From Phialophora verrucosa (Eukaryota > Ascomycota > Eurotiomycetes > Chaetothyriales > Herpotrichiellaceae), in the NCBI GenBank assembly GCA_002099365.1, contig MSED01000008.1:434001-498000 (forward strand): a DNA stretch of 64,000 bases. The letters are read 5' to 3'. This document shows, in pieces, positions 45,623 to 56,148 of the stretch. The notes under the pieces were generated by a model. It was not told the origin of the DNA. It saw nothing but the letters and a program-made list of their open reading frames with translations, and ran no database searches. Position 1 is the first letter of the stretch, and each line of letters starts with the position of its first letter. The position numbers and the translations under genes are program-made.

Positions 45623-48259
45623 TCATCCGTGATAACTCCTCCGTGGGTCTGGTAGCCCAGGTCGTTTCTGCCGCTGCTCCGACTCCAGCGCCACAATCCA
45701 TTGCAAAATACTCTCATAACACAAAACAAATTGGCGTAGATTCTGCACCATGCTCAGTCGTTGATGACGGAACTCGTCCACGGTCTTAGCCACCAAGTCA
45801 ACATCGTCGCGGTCCACCCAATCGCCAGCATCCACGTCCATTCTATCTTTGCCGCTGTCGTGGGAGAGCTTCTGTCGCTTCAACATGTCGATGACCGAGT
45901 CGATCGTACAGAAGGTGCCTGTCCGTCCACACCCTGCGCTGCAGTGAACCAAGATCGGCCGTTGTCCTTTTGGAGCGGCTTCCTCCGGTCCAACGATACT
46001 GGACGGCGAGGCAGAACCTCGGACATACTTGTTGACCTGTTCCACTAACCCAAGGAGTTCCGTCGGACTGGCTGGAGCACCGAAATCGGGCCAGTCCGCA
46101 TAATGGATTTGAGTAATTTCACGCATCGGCTGGAAAGGATATTGGGAATGGCTGAGAGAGAAGTGCCGGACGACAGCGGTCGGCGGCGCCTTGGAGATCG
46201 GAGGCTTGACCTCTTCTCGACTTCGTTCGCCCGGGATGTTGGCCGTTGTCGACCTTCTTGGTGCCATTGACGGACGCGGGGTGGGTGCAGGTGTGTTTGC
46301 AGGCTTCTTTGGTTCCAGACTCACTTGGCGTTCGGAAAGCTGTTTGAGTTTCAATTGGCCGTACTCGCCAGGCTTCCAGTAGACGTGACTCTTGACTTGT
46401 CCCCCTTCCGCTTCGGCCGTGAGCATTACGATCACACGAACATCTTGTTCCCAGACCACTCGCCAAAAGTCGTTGAAAGTGGCCGGGATCGGGGCTTGCG
46501 TGGCGATGTAGCGTCGGTTGGAGAATTCCGCTTTCACATGGCTAGCGTTGATATAATCGCAGCTTCCATTTGGTACATTCTGCAACCTGACCCGGGTATG
46601 ATCGTAGGGGAAGATATTGTTGTAGCGATTCTTGGAACCCTTCTCAATACCGGCAACCTGGATTTTTTCTGGTCGTTCCGCGCGTGGAGTTCCGTACGAG
46701 ACCTTGGCACTGAGCGCGTCCTGCATGCGCTTCTGCTCGGACTTTTCAAGGTTCAAGAATTTGTCCGAAACCAACTTGCCTTCATTAGACTTGGACGCTG
46801 CCCTCTTCAGCCAGGATGGCATATGCTTTTCCGTCTCTGACGTGAGTTCATGGGGCTTTTTGATTGGCATTTGACCCACACCACCGATGAGATCCATGTT
46901 CTGGCGGATGTTTCCAAAAAAGGGGTTTGCGGCGGATTTTGCTGTTGGCATGGCGCAACCTCCGGCGACGGCAAGGGTCTCTTTCCCAGGTGCTGATATC
47001 GATAGCGGTTGAGAGGAGGCTCCATTTCCTTGCTGTACAGGGCCATCATCAACCATTTCCGGGACCAATTTCTGGAAATTCAGAAAGCCTCCCTTGACGA
47101 CCAGACCGGTGCCCTTCCACCCCTCAGATATAAACTTCTTGAGCACATTCAGCGGAGTTACGGCTTCCTTTGCTAGCGACGAATTGGCATCGTACACCAC
47201 AATGTAGGAGCAGGTTCGCCAGCGCGCAAAGGTTTCCTGGTCTCGAGCCGAAGTGAAGGTCTCGGCAAGCCTCTGGACATTGTACGCAGGCCGTTTCAGC
47301 AGGGTGGTGGGGATACATAGGTTCAGAGCTCCACGTATCCTTGCCGACGCATACTGCTGATACACTCTTAGATCCAGCACTAAAACATCCTTGGGCTGAG
47401 CTCGAATAATTTCAGCTATCTGCGTAGGAGAGACAATGGGCGGTACGTCTTTCTCCGGGCAGGATGGCAATGTCTCTGAGCGTTTGGAAGCATTTGCCGT
47501 GCCGAGACGGGGAATACTGAGTTCGTTGTTGGGTAAAGATAATCGAGCATGTTGATGATCGGCAACAGTGTTTCGGTTGATAGGGTCGGGTGACTGTTGT
47601 CTTGGAATATCAAAGAATGAAACATCCTCCATTCGACTGCCTCCATTTGCTGTGGACTTTGCACTTCTTTCAATGGCAGGCCTTTTCGCAAGTGGGGAAG
47701 CTGTCGAACTCAGGTCCGAGTTCGTCCTGGACTGCGAAGGTCTGAATGCGGTGTTCAACGCGAACCGGTGATTGTGTTCCGACTGTCTTCTAAACGCCTC
47801 GAAATCCGGGTTTGATTCGATCGGTACGTGTCGAGGTGTCGCGACCTCCTTTTGTGCATTGGAGCCGGCAAAGTTCCAGTTCTGGCGCACATGCTTACCA
47901 GGATTTGAGTCTGCAGGTATTGAATCGTCGCTGCCCACCACAAATCCAAAGTAGCTCGGGCTCGGGCTCTTCACATCACAAGACTTCGAAGGCGATCGAA
48001 CGCTGGGAGGGGATAGGTGAGGCGGCATAGGCTGGCCAACAGATGCGACGGCTGGCTGGACGCGTGGCGTGGTCGAAGGCCGCGAAGAGCGGGAGTGGGA
48101 GTGGGATTGCGAGTGCGACTTCGAATGTGTGTGCGAGTGCGAATGCGGGTGTGAGGGTGACTTTAGGGACGCCGTCGCAGTGGCGGACATAGTGGCGTTG
48201 GCCAATGGCCCTGGCAAAAAGACGGGCGAGGTTGATGTAGCGTCCTGGTATACTGTCAT
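45623..48259 (-). CDS. Protein tyrosine phosphatase with N-terminal rhodanese-like domain (Pyp/Ptp2-3 type)
   Basis: Intronless, 878 aa from the ATG at 48259. In order: a disordered N-terminus with an alternating Ser/His run (~36-60); a rhodanese/CDC25-like domain (~270-405, VLVLDLRVYQQYASARIRGALNLCIP ... YIVVYDANSS); and a catalytic PTP domain (~560-855). PTP motifs: NRYNNIFPYDHTRVRL, DYINASHV, YIATQAPIPATFNDFWRVVWEQ, the WPD loop in HYADWPDFGAP, the active site HCSAGCGRTG (~771-780) and a Q-loop region RLSMVQNLRQFVLCYE. The rhodanese loop reads YDANSS, with no Cys, so that domain is catalytically dead and probably docks MAP kinase. Architecture matches S. pombe Pyp1/Pyp2 and S. cerevisiae Ptp2/Ptp3, which switch off stress MAPK (Sty1/Hog1). 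A Pro/Ser-rich insert lies inside the PTP domain before the WPD loop. Confidence 0.93.
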   Translation of the reverse strand: MTVYQDATSTSPVFLPGPLANATMSATATASLKSPSHPHSHSHTHSKSHSQSHSHSRSSRPSTTPRVQPAVASVGQPMPPHLSPPSVRSPSKSCDVKSPSPSYFGFVVGSDDSIPADSNPGKHVRQNWNFAGSNAQKEVATPRHVPIESNPDFEAFRRQSEHNHRFALNTAFRPSQSRTNSDLSSTASPLAKRPAIERSAKSTANGGSRMEDVSFFDIPRQQSPDPINRNTVADHQHARLSLPNNELSIPRLGTANASKRSETLPSCPEKDVPPIVSPTQIAEIIRAQPKDVLVLDLRVYQQYASARIRGALNLCIPTTLLKRPAYNVQRLAETFTSARDQETFARWRTCSYIVVYDANSSLAKEAVTPLNVLKKFISEGWKGTGLVVKGGFLNFQKLVPEMVDDGPVQQGNGASSQPLSISAPGKETLAVAGGCAMPTAKSAANPFFGNIRQNMDLIGGVGQMPIKKPHELTSETEKHMPSWLKRAASKSNEGKLVSDKFLNLEKSEQKRMQDALSAKVSYGTPRAERPEKIQVAGIEKGSKNRYNNIFPYDHTRVRLQNVPNGSCDYINASHVKAEFSNRRYIATQAPIPATFNDFWRVVWEQDVRVIVMLTAEAEGGQVKSHVYWKPGEYGQLKLKQLSERQVSLEPKKPANTPAPTPRPSMAPRRSTTANIPGERSREEVKPPISKAPPTAVVRHFSLSHSQYPFQPMREITQIHYADWPDFGAPASPTELLGLVEQVNKYVRGSASPSSIVGPEEAAPKGQRPILVHCSAGCGRTGTFCTIDSVIDMLKRQKLSHDSGKDRMDVDAGDWVDRDDVDLVAKTVDEFRHQRLSMVQNLRQFVLCYESILQWIVALESEQRQKRPGLPDPRRSYHG

Positions 48260-51206
48260 CAATTCTTGACCACTAGAAAGTCGCCCCAGAGGTTGCTACA
48301 GGCCGACGAAGGAGGATTGACAGGGCCAAACGGTGTCGAGGTCTGGAACTCGTGAAGATATGTGCTGGTGGTACAGGTTTGTAGATTAGAAGATCAGGTA
48401 GGTGCTGAAGATCGATGACAAGGTGCACGGTACCACAGCACTCGTATTGTGTGTAGTAGGTCGCAGCGGCCCCAACAAGTCTACGTCATTGTGGTCTAGA
48501 CTGTGCACGCGACGAGGCGGACAGCGAGCTGGAATGTGGACTCATTGTTCGCCGGCAACAAAGGATATAACGTTTCGGACAGGAAAACTAATTCGATGGA
48601 AAGCAATAGAGAGGAGGCTGAGTTGAGTGAGTGGTGGTGGTGCAGCAGACCGTTTTACTAAAGTCCCGTTCGCTATCGGCAGGGGATAGGGAGTAGGCAC
48701 GGGCACCTTTGGAAATCGACGCCAAAACTCTGACAATTGACGCAGGGCAGATGACGTCGGTGCGAGAGAAAAGTGAGGGCACGCTGATGGGCGAAGCGAG
48801 GGGGGCTCCGGGCGAGATGACTGGCTGCTACGAGGGAATGACTGGGGAGCAGCTGCATATTCACGGGCCACGGCTCAAACGTCAACGTTCTAGCCCACGA
48901 AAGCCCAATTCCAGCAGTCCCGAACTCGTGGGAAGACGCCATTGCCTAGAAGATGCAAGATTATGCTCCTCCGAGTTACAGGCAGCATGTAAGGGTTGAG
49001 CGTTCCTTGCTGGGCCTAGTGTTGGGATGGAGGTTTCCGAGGCGAGAAGGAGGTCAGAAGGAGGCGGAATGGGGGTCAGGGTGGTGTGTAGGCGTGCTCC
49101 GCAAGCCTGACTCGAAGCACCACTGCCATTGAAGGAATTTTCCGGGGACTACTGTTGTGCCTTGGCGGAGATGTCTCTTGTGTCTGCTGTCACTGGAATG
49201 ACGGCTCGATGCGACGGCCTAGAACTCGAAGGAACGAAATATGCAGATGCGTTGGTACCTTCGTAGTACGGTTGTGAACCGGTCGCAGTCTAATCTCTAC
49301 AATGTACCTCTCCGGGGAATGGAGTGGAGAGTCAGACCCTGAGCAGTGGAACAGAACCTTGATTGGAAATCAATCCTTCAGCACTGTCGGTCGTCATTCG
49401 CTACTCTCGCACAGTGTCACACATGAAGAACCGAATCCGTCCCAGATAAGCAGAAATGGCGACATTTCGGCGAGTCAAACTGTGCAATGTGTTCCTCATA
49501 TTCGTCGAAACAGATCAGATGTAGAGGGCCAGGAGGTGACTTCTCTCCAACAATATCGGCCAACACAACTAGACTACTCTGTACGAGCTACGATTAGTGA
49601 ACCACTGTCCGCAGACCCTCTGGAGGAATCCGGCATGTCGAAGGCGACATCATTTGCAGGCGAGTTTCTGTCGGGTTATTGACTGAGTACGAGTGGTAAA
49701 ACACAGGAAGGGCGGACCATTACCCCACGCCCCAATCTTGATTACTCTGCCACCCTGCCTTGCTACAACGGTACAATTGAGCCATGTAATGAGTACACAA
49801 TGGATCATGTGGGCGTGGGTTGAGGCCTGGTGTCGCTTATCTTCTAACACCCCTCGGTCACAACTCGCTGTCAGGCCAAGCAGGGTCCAGGAGTGTGTGG
49901 AAGCCGTGGCGTGCGCCCCTCCATCCACCATCCAACCGAACCCTTTCCCTGACGCTAGAGAAGCACCAAAGTCAAAAGCTACCAATCTGTCGGCAAGGAA
50001 CGCGTAGACTAGACTGCGCGCAATGCAGGTCGTTTGTGTTTGTTGGAGGATCGGCCCTGAGCCGGGTGGTCCCCGTGTGAGAACCTGCCATGGCAGCAAT
50101 AGACTGCACAATTGACACCTACGCGCAGAAGTCGAGGCGATATGGCTTGCTGAAAAAGTCTAGGCCCTTGCTGGCAATGGAACAACTTCAACTTTGCTCG
50201 AAAACGGAAAAAGCTGTCTCATTTGTTGTCATCGGCCTGCATGCTTGCCTGATGCCCTCTCAAAGCAATACATGGCGTCATTGACCCCCTCTGCCTGGTG
50301 TTGCTTCCACAAGCTCTGCAGCAGCAGGTGCTCGTGCATGACTCGGTAGCTCGTACAAAGAGTCTCTCCACCACCAGCCAGCCATGGGAATGGAGGCTCT
50401 CTTTATCTGATGCTGCACAGACCACGTATTTCGGTCCCGACAACCAACTACAAGCCTGGACTGCCAACATTTTTCTTGCAAGTCAACATCTAGAGCTTCC
50501 GGCTGCAAGCCACACACGCGCTTTTCGTCAACTACTTCGTAGGCATTTGCTTCTCCGCGCTGTTCTAGGGCAGTGGTGAGCTTCGGAACCGCCCATCCGC
50601 CCGCAGCAGTTCTGTCGCTTATTCGTGACGATGGAATGCTTGCCTCTCCTCACCGCCCTTTCTATTGCCCGTGCGCACTTGTGTGAGCCCACGTGCAAAA
50701 CAGATTCAATACGACAAGGCCAGTCATATGCGGCATGATAGTCCGAGGCATTTCCACCCGAGCACGTCTATCGATTCCCCGGCAACGGTAGCCATCCTCC
50801 TTTGCTCGGCAAGCCTTGTCAGGCTCGTATTGAATACTCGAGTGCCGACAGGTGCCATTTCTCTGAAACCACCCTGCGGAAAAGTCGCTGGGCGAGGCTG
50901 TAATCATTGGAGTACGGTTGAAGCAGCATTCATAGCCCATTCAGGACCAGTCCGAGCATGCCAACTTCAGTAACAGGCCAAGACGACGAACTCTTTGACG
51001 TACCGAGTACGTTCCCACCTGTCTGTCCCCCGTGACGTTCCTAGCACATTCTCTATTGTCGAGATGTCCAATAGCTCTTGTGGCCGTGTAGTGTATTCAT
51101 CATCCCATCGGCTCGTTGTATGGCTTGTCGTAATGTGATAAGAAGCAGGCCGTGGCCGACGGTGGAATAGAATGGGTAACAGGCGTCATTGTCGGTCCGT
51201 GCTGGT
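48260..51206. other. Long intergenic region, no supportable gene
   Basis: 2.9 kb. The part next to the phosphatase start (48260-48700) is probably its promoter and long leader. An ATG-initiated 126-codon frame at 49302-49682 (plus) has no domain. Nothing else could be supported on either strand. Confidence 0.45.
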
Positions 51207-51626
51207 CTATCGCAGTCTGCCATCGGGTTCACCTTTCCAGCGCTCAACCCGTTTCTGCTCCCAGCTGTCCAAATCTTTAGCCATAAGCCTATAATACTCA
51301 TCCCGCTCATTGAGCTCTCCTTTTAGCACTTTTCGCCTCCGAGGATTGTACGTGAGCCCTCCTTCTCCAGCCTGGCCTCCTTTTAATCCCAGTTGCAGTT
51401 TCTCCTCGTCGGTGACTTGTCTATTCCTGCGGTCGTGCTTTTCGTATCGGAGCGCCGTGGCCGGTGTGAGAAGAAAGGAAGCTCCGACAATGAGCGTCAT
51501 GAATGGCAGGCCGAACCACAGAAAGGGGTTACGATCCTGTCTGCGACTGTACCATGTTGCAATGCGTCCCGAGAGGTCTTTTGCTTGCGCGCTGCTGCGG
51601 AAGGGTTTCGCTTGGAACACCGGCAT
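51207..51626 (-). CDS. COX16: Cytochrome c oxidase assembly protein Cox16
   Basis: Intronless, 139 aa from the ATG at 51626. The open frame extends 59 codons upstream but without an ATG, so that part is not coding by normal rules. The protein has a short basic N-terminus, then the Cox16 core: RQDRNPFLWFGLPFMTLIVGASFLLTPATALRYEKHDRRNRQVTDEEKLQL, with one transmembrane helix (~33-55) and the following YE-x-HD motif, then TYNPRRRKVLKGELNERDEYYRLMAKDLDSWEQKRVERWKGEPDG. Cox16 sits in the mitochondrial inner membrane and takes part in Cox1/Cox2 maturation. The 21-bp minisatellite at 51812-51916 is 186 bp upstream of the start, within the likely promoter or leader. Confidence 0.95.
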   Translation of the reverse strand: MPVFQAKPFRSSAQAKDLSGRIATWYSRRQDRNPFLWFGLPFMTLIVGASFLLTPATALRYEKHDRRNRQVTDEEKLQLGLKGGQAGEGGLTYNPRRRKVLKGELNERDEYYRLMAKDLDSWEQKRVERWKGEPDGRLR

Positions 51627-51811
51627 GGTTTGCAAGAGGGCACGGGGGCGACCGGGGTGGTCAAGGAGTGTAGCTCGATATTGTTTACTGCTGCTATCGA
51701 GTGGGCTGGTGTCATGGTGCACAGCTCGAGAGGCTTTGCTCTGTAGACTCGAACTCGTGGCGCGACTATGACATAAACGCCAAGCCTTTAACTTGGCCTT
51801 CACTTGTGCCT

Positions 51812-51916
51812 CAAGTTCAGTTCAAGTGTCTACAAGTTCAGTTCAAGTGTCTACAAGTTCAGTTCAAGTGTCTACAAGTTCAGTTCAAGTGTCTACAAGT
51901 TCAGTTCAAGTGTCTA
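51812..51916. repeat. 21-bp minisatellite upstream of COX16
   Basis: Five perfect copies of CAAGTTCAGTTCAAGTGTCTA at 51812, 51833, 51854, 51875 and 51896. It lies between the P450 3' end and the COX16 start. The period is a multiple of three, so it gives repetitive peptides in open frames that are artefacts. Confidence 0.95.
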
Positions 51917-52047
51917 CAATATGTTCAGTTCTCGGTTCACGGCCAATGTGAGTTATGAGGAGCTATCCTATCACCGAATAATTCCTGGGCAAGTCTCGAA
52001 ACAAAGCCGCCTACCGAGAGTACCCAAATGAAGTTTGATATGTCCGC

Positions 52048-53726
52048 TCAGCGTTGTTTTCTCGGCCACGCTCTTACGAGGAAATCCTCTTGCACTACCA
52101 CCGAGTTCGACCGCACCTTCATAGCGTTGAACGGATTCACCACAGTGAAATCGTAGTGGCGCAGGAGCTGTAGGTGAGTCAGTGGAAGCACACTTCAAGA
52201 GCGTCGAGCTATAGCACACTGACCTCGAAGATAGCTTTACCCAGCTCCATCAGCGCAATTCCCTTACCCAGACAGCTTGATCGGCCTGTTCCAAAGACCA
52301 GTTCGTTGTGTCTTTCAAAGCCCTTGACGGTCTCCTCGTCGTTCTCAATCCATCGCTCGGGATGGAACGTGTCAGCATCGGGACCGTAAAAATCTACCCG
52401 GTGGCCCATGGCGTATGCTGAAAACCCCACCTCTGTCCCAGGCGGAATGAAGACACCATTTATGGTTACACCGTCTGGATATGGCGATACCCGTCCCGCC
52501 AGCCCATGTAGTGGCATGAACATCCGGAGGCCTTCTTTGATACATGCCTGGAGATACGGTAATTCCTGGGCCTGGCTATTTTTGACCACAGGGTAGTCGA
52601 CATTGCCAGCTTCAATGGCAGCCTCGATTTCTTCTCGCAGCTTGCTATACGTGGGAGGGCTCGTCAGGATGTGTAAGAATGTTGTTCGAAGCGCCGTCGC
52701 TGTCGAATCAGCGCCGGCCAGAATCTGCAGCAGAGATTCAACCTCGCAGTCTTGCTGGGTAAGGCCGTGGTTAACAAAGGAACCCAGCATATCTTGCACC
52801 TTCTTTGCATCAGGTCCAAATCGCTCGGCAACCGCCTTTTGCGCAACCCCGACGATAGCTCCGAATCCAATTCTATCAGTCGGTTTGGGAGCCGCACCCT
52901 CCATGACTCGACTGTTCAGGACGGCCAAAACTGTTGGATGATTTGATCCCAATTCCATGATTGGGTAGAAGGCGCTGCTTGACTTGTGATAATCATAGAG
53001 GTCTTCATTTTTCACTAGGAAGCCCAGCGCCTGACCAAAGGCAATTTGAGTCAGGATGTCAAGAGTGAAGTAACCTGCGAGCTTCGCAAAATCCAGGGCT
53101 CCATTCTTTTGGACATAGTCTCGACGGATCAGGTCAATCAGTTCCACCACTCTTGCATCAACGTCTATTTCGAGGTTGGGAACCTCTTTCCCGGAATACT
53201 AGTGAAGAGGATCAGCCTTCAGGCTCCACGACACACTGTCACAACAGATGGTTGCGTACACCTGGCATCACCTTCGTCCTCAGTTCGGCATGGGCCTTTT
53301 CATCTGCCATGGAGAGTATATTGTCCTGACGGGGATCGAACTTCATGCCCCTGAACCAGCGACCTCGGATAAAAGCTGACCTCGGTGCGTTCATTGTTCG
53401 TTGTATCACCGGGTCATCACTCGCAATATAGTCGGGGGCAATGCGCACAGGTGACCCTATCGTCACTGGGTAAGTCGGCCCCCCGGAGGGATTCAGGCGT
53501 GCTCACCATATTTCTTGAGTGCATCTTCGACTGCCAGGTACAAGGTACCTTGACAGGTGTAGTAGAACATCCATAGCGGCGAGATGGCGGCCAGCCACGG
53601 ACCCTTGATATGCTGGAGCTTGCGATATTGTATGTAAGTAGTCAGAGTCCAGTACACGGCGTAAACACCAACGAGCGAACCGACGACGATAGGCAAAGAC
53701 AAGCCGAGAGGATCGGTGATAGCCAT
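52048..53726 (-). CDS. Cytochrome P450 monooxygenase
   Basis: Four exons: 53726..53507, 53456..53260, 53198..52224 and 52167..52048 (introns 50, 61 and 56 nt) give 503 aa. An N-terminal membrane anchor (LSLPIVVGSLVGVYAVYWTL, ~8-28) is followed by HIKGPW. P450 motifs: I-helix AGADST (~300-305), ExxR as EGLR (~361-364), PERW (~419-422) and the heme loop FGTGRSSCLGKG with Cys448. The last exon supplies the C-terminal strand LLRHYDFTVVNP, needed for a full-length enzyme. The sequence pattern resembles fungal pisatin-demethylase-like P450s. It is an ER-anchored monooxygenase with unknown substrate. It is divergent from a LaeA-like methyltransferase, so the pair may be co-regulated. Confidence 0.93.
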
Positions 53727-54727
53727 TTCAATGCCTCCAAGGCGGTGGTCCAAGCTTCGTTGCGTGTTATGCACTCGGTTGGACGAAACTCAGACAGCAG
53801 AGCTACATGGAGGGAAACAATAGAAGGAGCAGTCACAGATCAACTCCGGTGGATATGGCTAGTGGTGGGCAGGGCAGGTTGCATCCATCTGCAGAGGAGC
53901 TGGATGTGAGGAGCCTGATAGCATAGCTATCGCCAGCAGGGTGCCTCTTGTTGCCGTCACAAGTAGCTACTGCAGGCGAAGGGCACGATGGGGACTAGGA
54001 GAACTACCGAGCTGTCCTCGTTCGTTAGATTCTTCAAAACTGTTGAGTGGAAACAGAATTTACCAGCCCTCATGCATGAAGAATGCCCATGCCGGGCGCC
54101 CTGCCCGCGGCGCCGCGAACGAATGAACATGCGCCGGCCAAAGGTTGCCCTCGTGGCTGGTTCCAAGCTCCAATGAACTCGGGCGGTCTTCCAGTTGCCC
54201 AGGCGAGCTTTGCTCGAGCCCTAGATCATCGCTTCAAGCTGACCGGGGTTATCTGGATACTGTGTCGCTGTCTGCGGCCACCAGCAGCGGGCTAAGCAGC
54301 GCCATCAATGCCCGCAGCCGTGGGGATTGCATTAGAGCTCAACCTGACCTTCATCGAACAGTGGCAGGAATCGGCTTGCACCATCGAGGTGCACCGAACA
54401 CCATGATTATTGGTTGCTTGTCCTTCTCCGCAAGTGTTCTATTAGGGCGTGGCTTTGACGTGTTGACTCGACAGGGCCGGGGCGAGCCAAAGGAACCCTC
54501 ATCCCCGGCCAACGGACTCGACTTTCCCGTCCCCGTGACGAGTAAGCTTTATGTACATTACCAGGCTTAACTGGGCACTACCATCAGCCCCCCACACAAG
54601 ACCTACACCGGACCACCACAGATCCACGATATCGACGTCGTGCTCTTGTTCCCTGAATCTATCCCGTTCGACACGAGGCTACTTGGAGACACCCTCGCGG
54701 TCGGATTTTCCGTGTCCACATCCAGTT
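53727..54727. promoter_or_regulatory. Divergent promoter region, P450 / methyltransferase
   Basis: 1.0 kb between the two start codons. No supportable gene. Open frames at 53941-54570 (plus) have no domain. It presumably carries regulatory sites for both genes. Confidence 0.5.
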
Positions 54728-56148
54728 ATGTCCACTCCTGCAGTGGCAGGCAACGCCGACGGGTGGGAGGAGATTTCAGTCCAGGTACGCTCGCACGAGG
54801 ACTCCACACCGGGGCCTTGGAAGATGGTAGTTGCTCAATCTCTCCGATAGTCATACAGTGACAACGATTCTGGCTACTACGATGAAGATGCGTGGGTTTG
54901 TCTACATTGGAGCCAAGTTCCTCTTCTAAAAGACAATACCAGCGAGTCGTCGACACGGTCCGTGACTGCCAGCATCTACGATTATGAACAGGCACACGGA
55001 CGAACATACCATGCTGTGAGCCCTATGAGCCCTCCATCTAGCATACCTGGAGGCAAGCTAATCTGTTGCAGTACCACGCTGGCAGTGAGTTCAATGGTCT
55101 GCCTCTTCCACAGTGCTAACCGCTACAGAATATGTCTTCCCTAATGATGAGGTGTGACATCTCAGAGCCGAGGCATTCATGCCACCCGTACTAACACTTT
55201 CCCCATAGGCAGAGCAAGAAAGGTGACGGCCCGCAATAGCGTGATCATCATCTCGTCGAATTGGCTAATAACCCGCGCAGAATCGACGTGATGTACCACG
55301 CGGTGAGGCTTTCAATTGAAGAGAAATTATTCTTCGCTCCCCTCTCACCAACTTGTGTGCTCGATGTCGGTACGGGCACGGGGCTTTGGGCAGTCGATAT
55401 GGCTGATGAGTACCCGGAAGCCATCGTCGTGGGGACGGATCTCAGCCCGATCCAACCGGGCTACGTGCCCCCAAATTGCCGGTTCGAGATTGCAGATGCA
55501 GATGAGGAGTGGACGTTTCGGCAGAATTTTGATCTTGTCCACTCGCGCATCATGAACGACACGTCTCTGAGAGACTGGCCTCACTTCTACCGAGAAGCAT
55601 TTGCCTCGCTAAAACCGGGCGGCTGGGTCGAGTCCCAGGAATTCAGTTACAAGCGATACTCGGATGACGGATCAATCCCAGCCGACTCGCGCATCACTTA
55701 CTGGGAAGATCTGTGGACCCAAGGCATAAACCGGATCGGTCTGCGAGGCCACGGCGACCCTGAGTTGATAATGCGGCAGATGCGTGATGCCGGCTTTATC
55801 AATGTTACGCGACTCAACTTCAAAATGCCTATTGGGCCGTGGGCAAAAGACGAAAGGCTGAGGCGAGCTGGATTGTTTGGATACGTCAATTTGTACGATG
55901 GGTTTTACGGCCTGAGCGTCAAGGTCTTTACGCAGATGCTGGGGTGGACAGTCGAAGAGATGGAAGCGCTGCTCGCAGAGTGTAGGCAGGAGCTGCGGCG
56001 GAAGGATATTCATGGTTACTGGAAGATGTGAGTGATCACCCTCCGATCCCACTTCGCATGTATCTCTGCTCACGATGAGCCTCAACACCACAGTTGGGCC
56101 ATCTACGCACAGAAGCCTTTTGACGCGGCCACCGAGACACATACTTGA
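54728..56148 (+). CDS. LaeA-like SAM-dependent methyltransferase
   Basis: Seven exons: 54728..54784, 54851..55015, 55072..55084, 55129..55151, 55209..55222, 55281..56027 and 56094..56148, give 357 aa. Exons 3-5 are only 13, 23 and 14 nt but rebuild the family motif YHAGKYVFPNDEAEQER-IDVMYHAVRLS, which is lost in every unspliced frame. The SAM-binding motif VLDVGTGTG is at ~117-125, followed by ADEYPEAIVVGTDLSPIQPGYVPPNCRFEIADADEEW and DLVHSRIM. GYWKIWAIYAQKPFD completes the C-terminus across the last intron. This is the LaeA/Llm family (methyltransferase_23 type) of fungal proteins, several of which regulate secondary metabolism, while many others have unknown roles. One donor (55152, GTGTGA) is atypical. 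Its divergent P450 neighbour fits a metabolic role. Confidence 0.88.

Noticed and set aside
49302..49682. 126-codon ATG-initiated plus-strand ORF
   Set aside because: No domain, no signal peptide and no conserved feature. In a 2.9-kb spacer an ORF of this length is expected by chance.
51626..51803. N-terminal extension of COX16 as a mitochondrial presequence
   Set aside because: The 59-codon extension begins at GTG and contains no ATG. Cox16 proteins start at the ATG used here.
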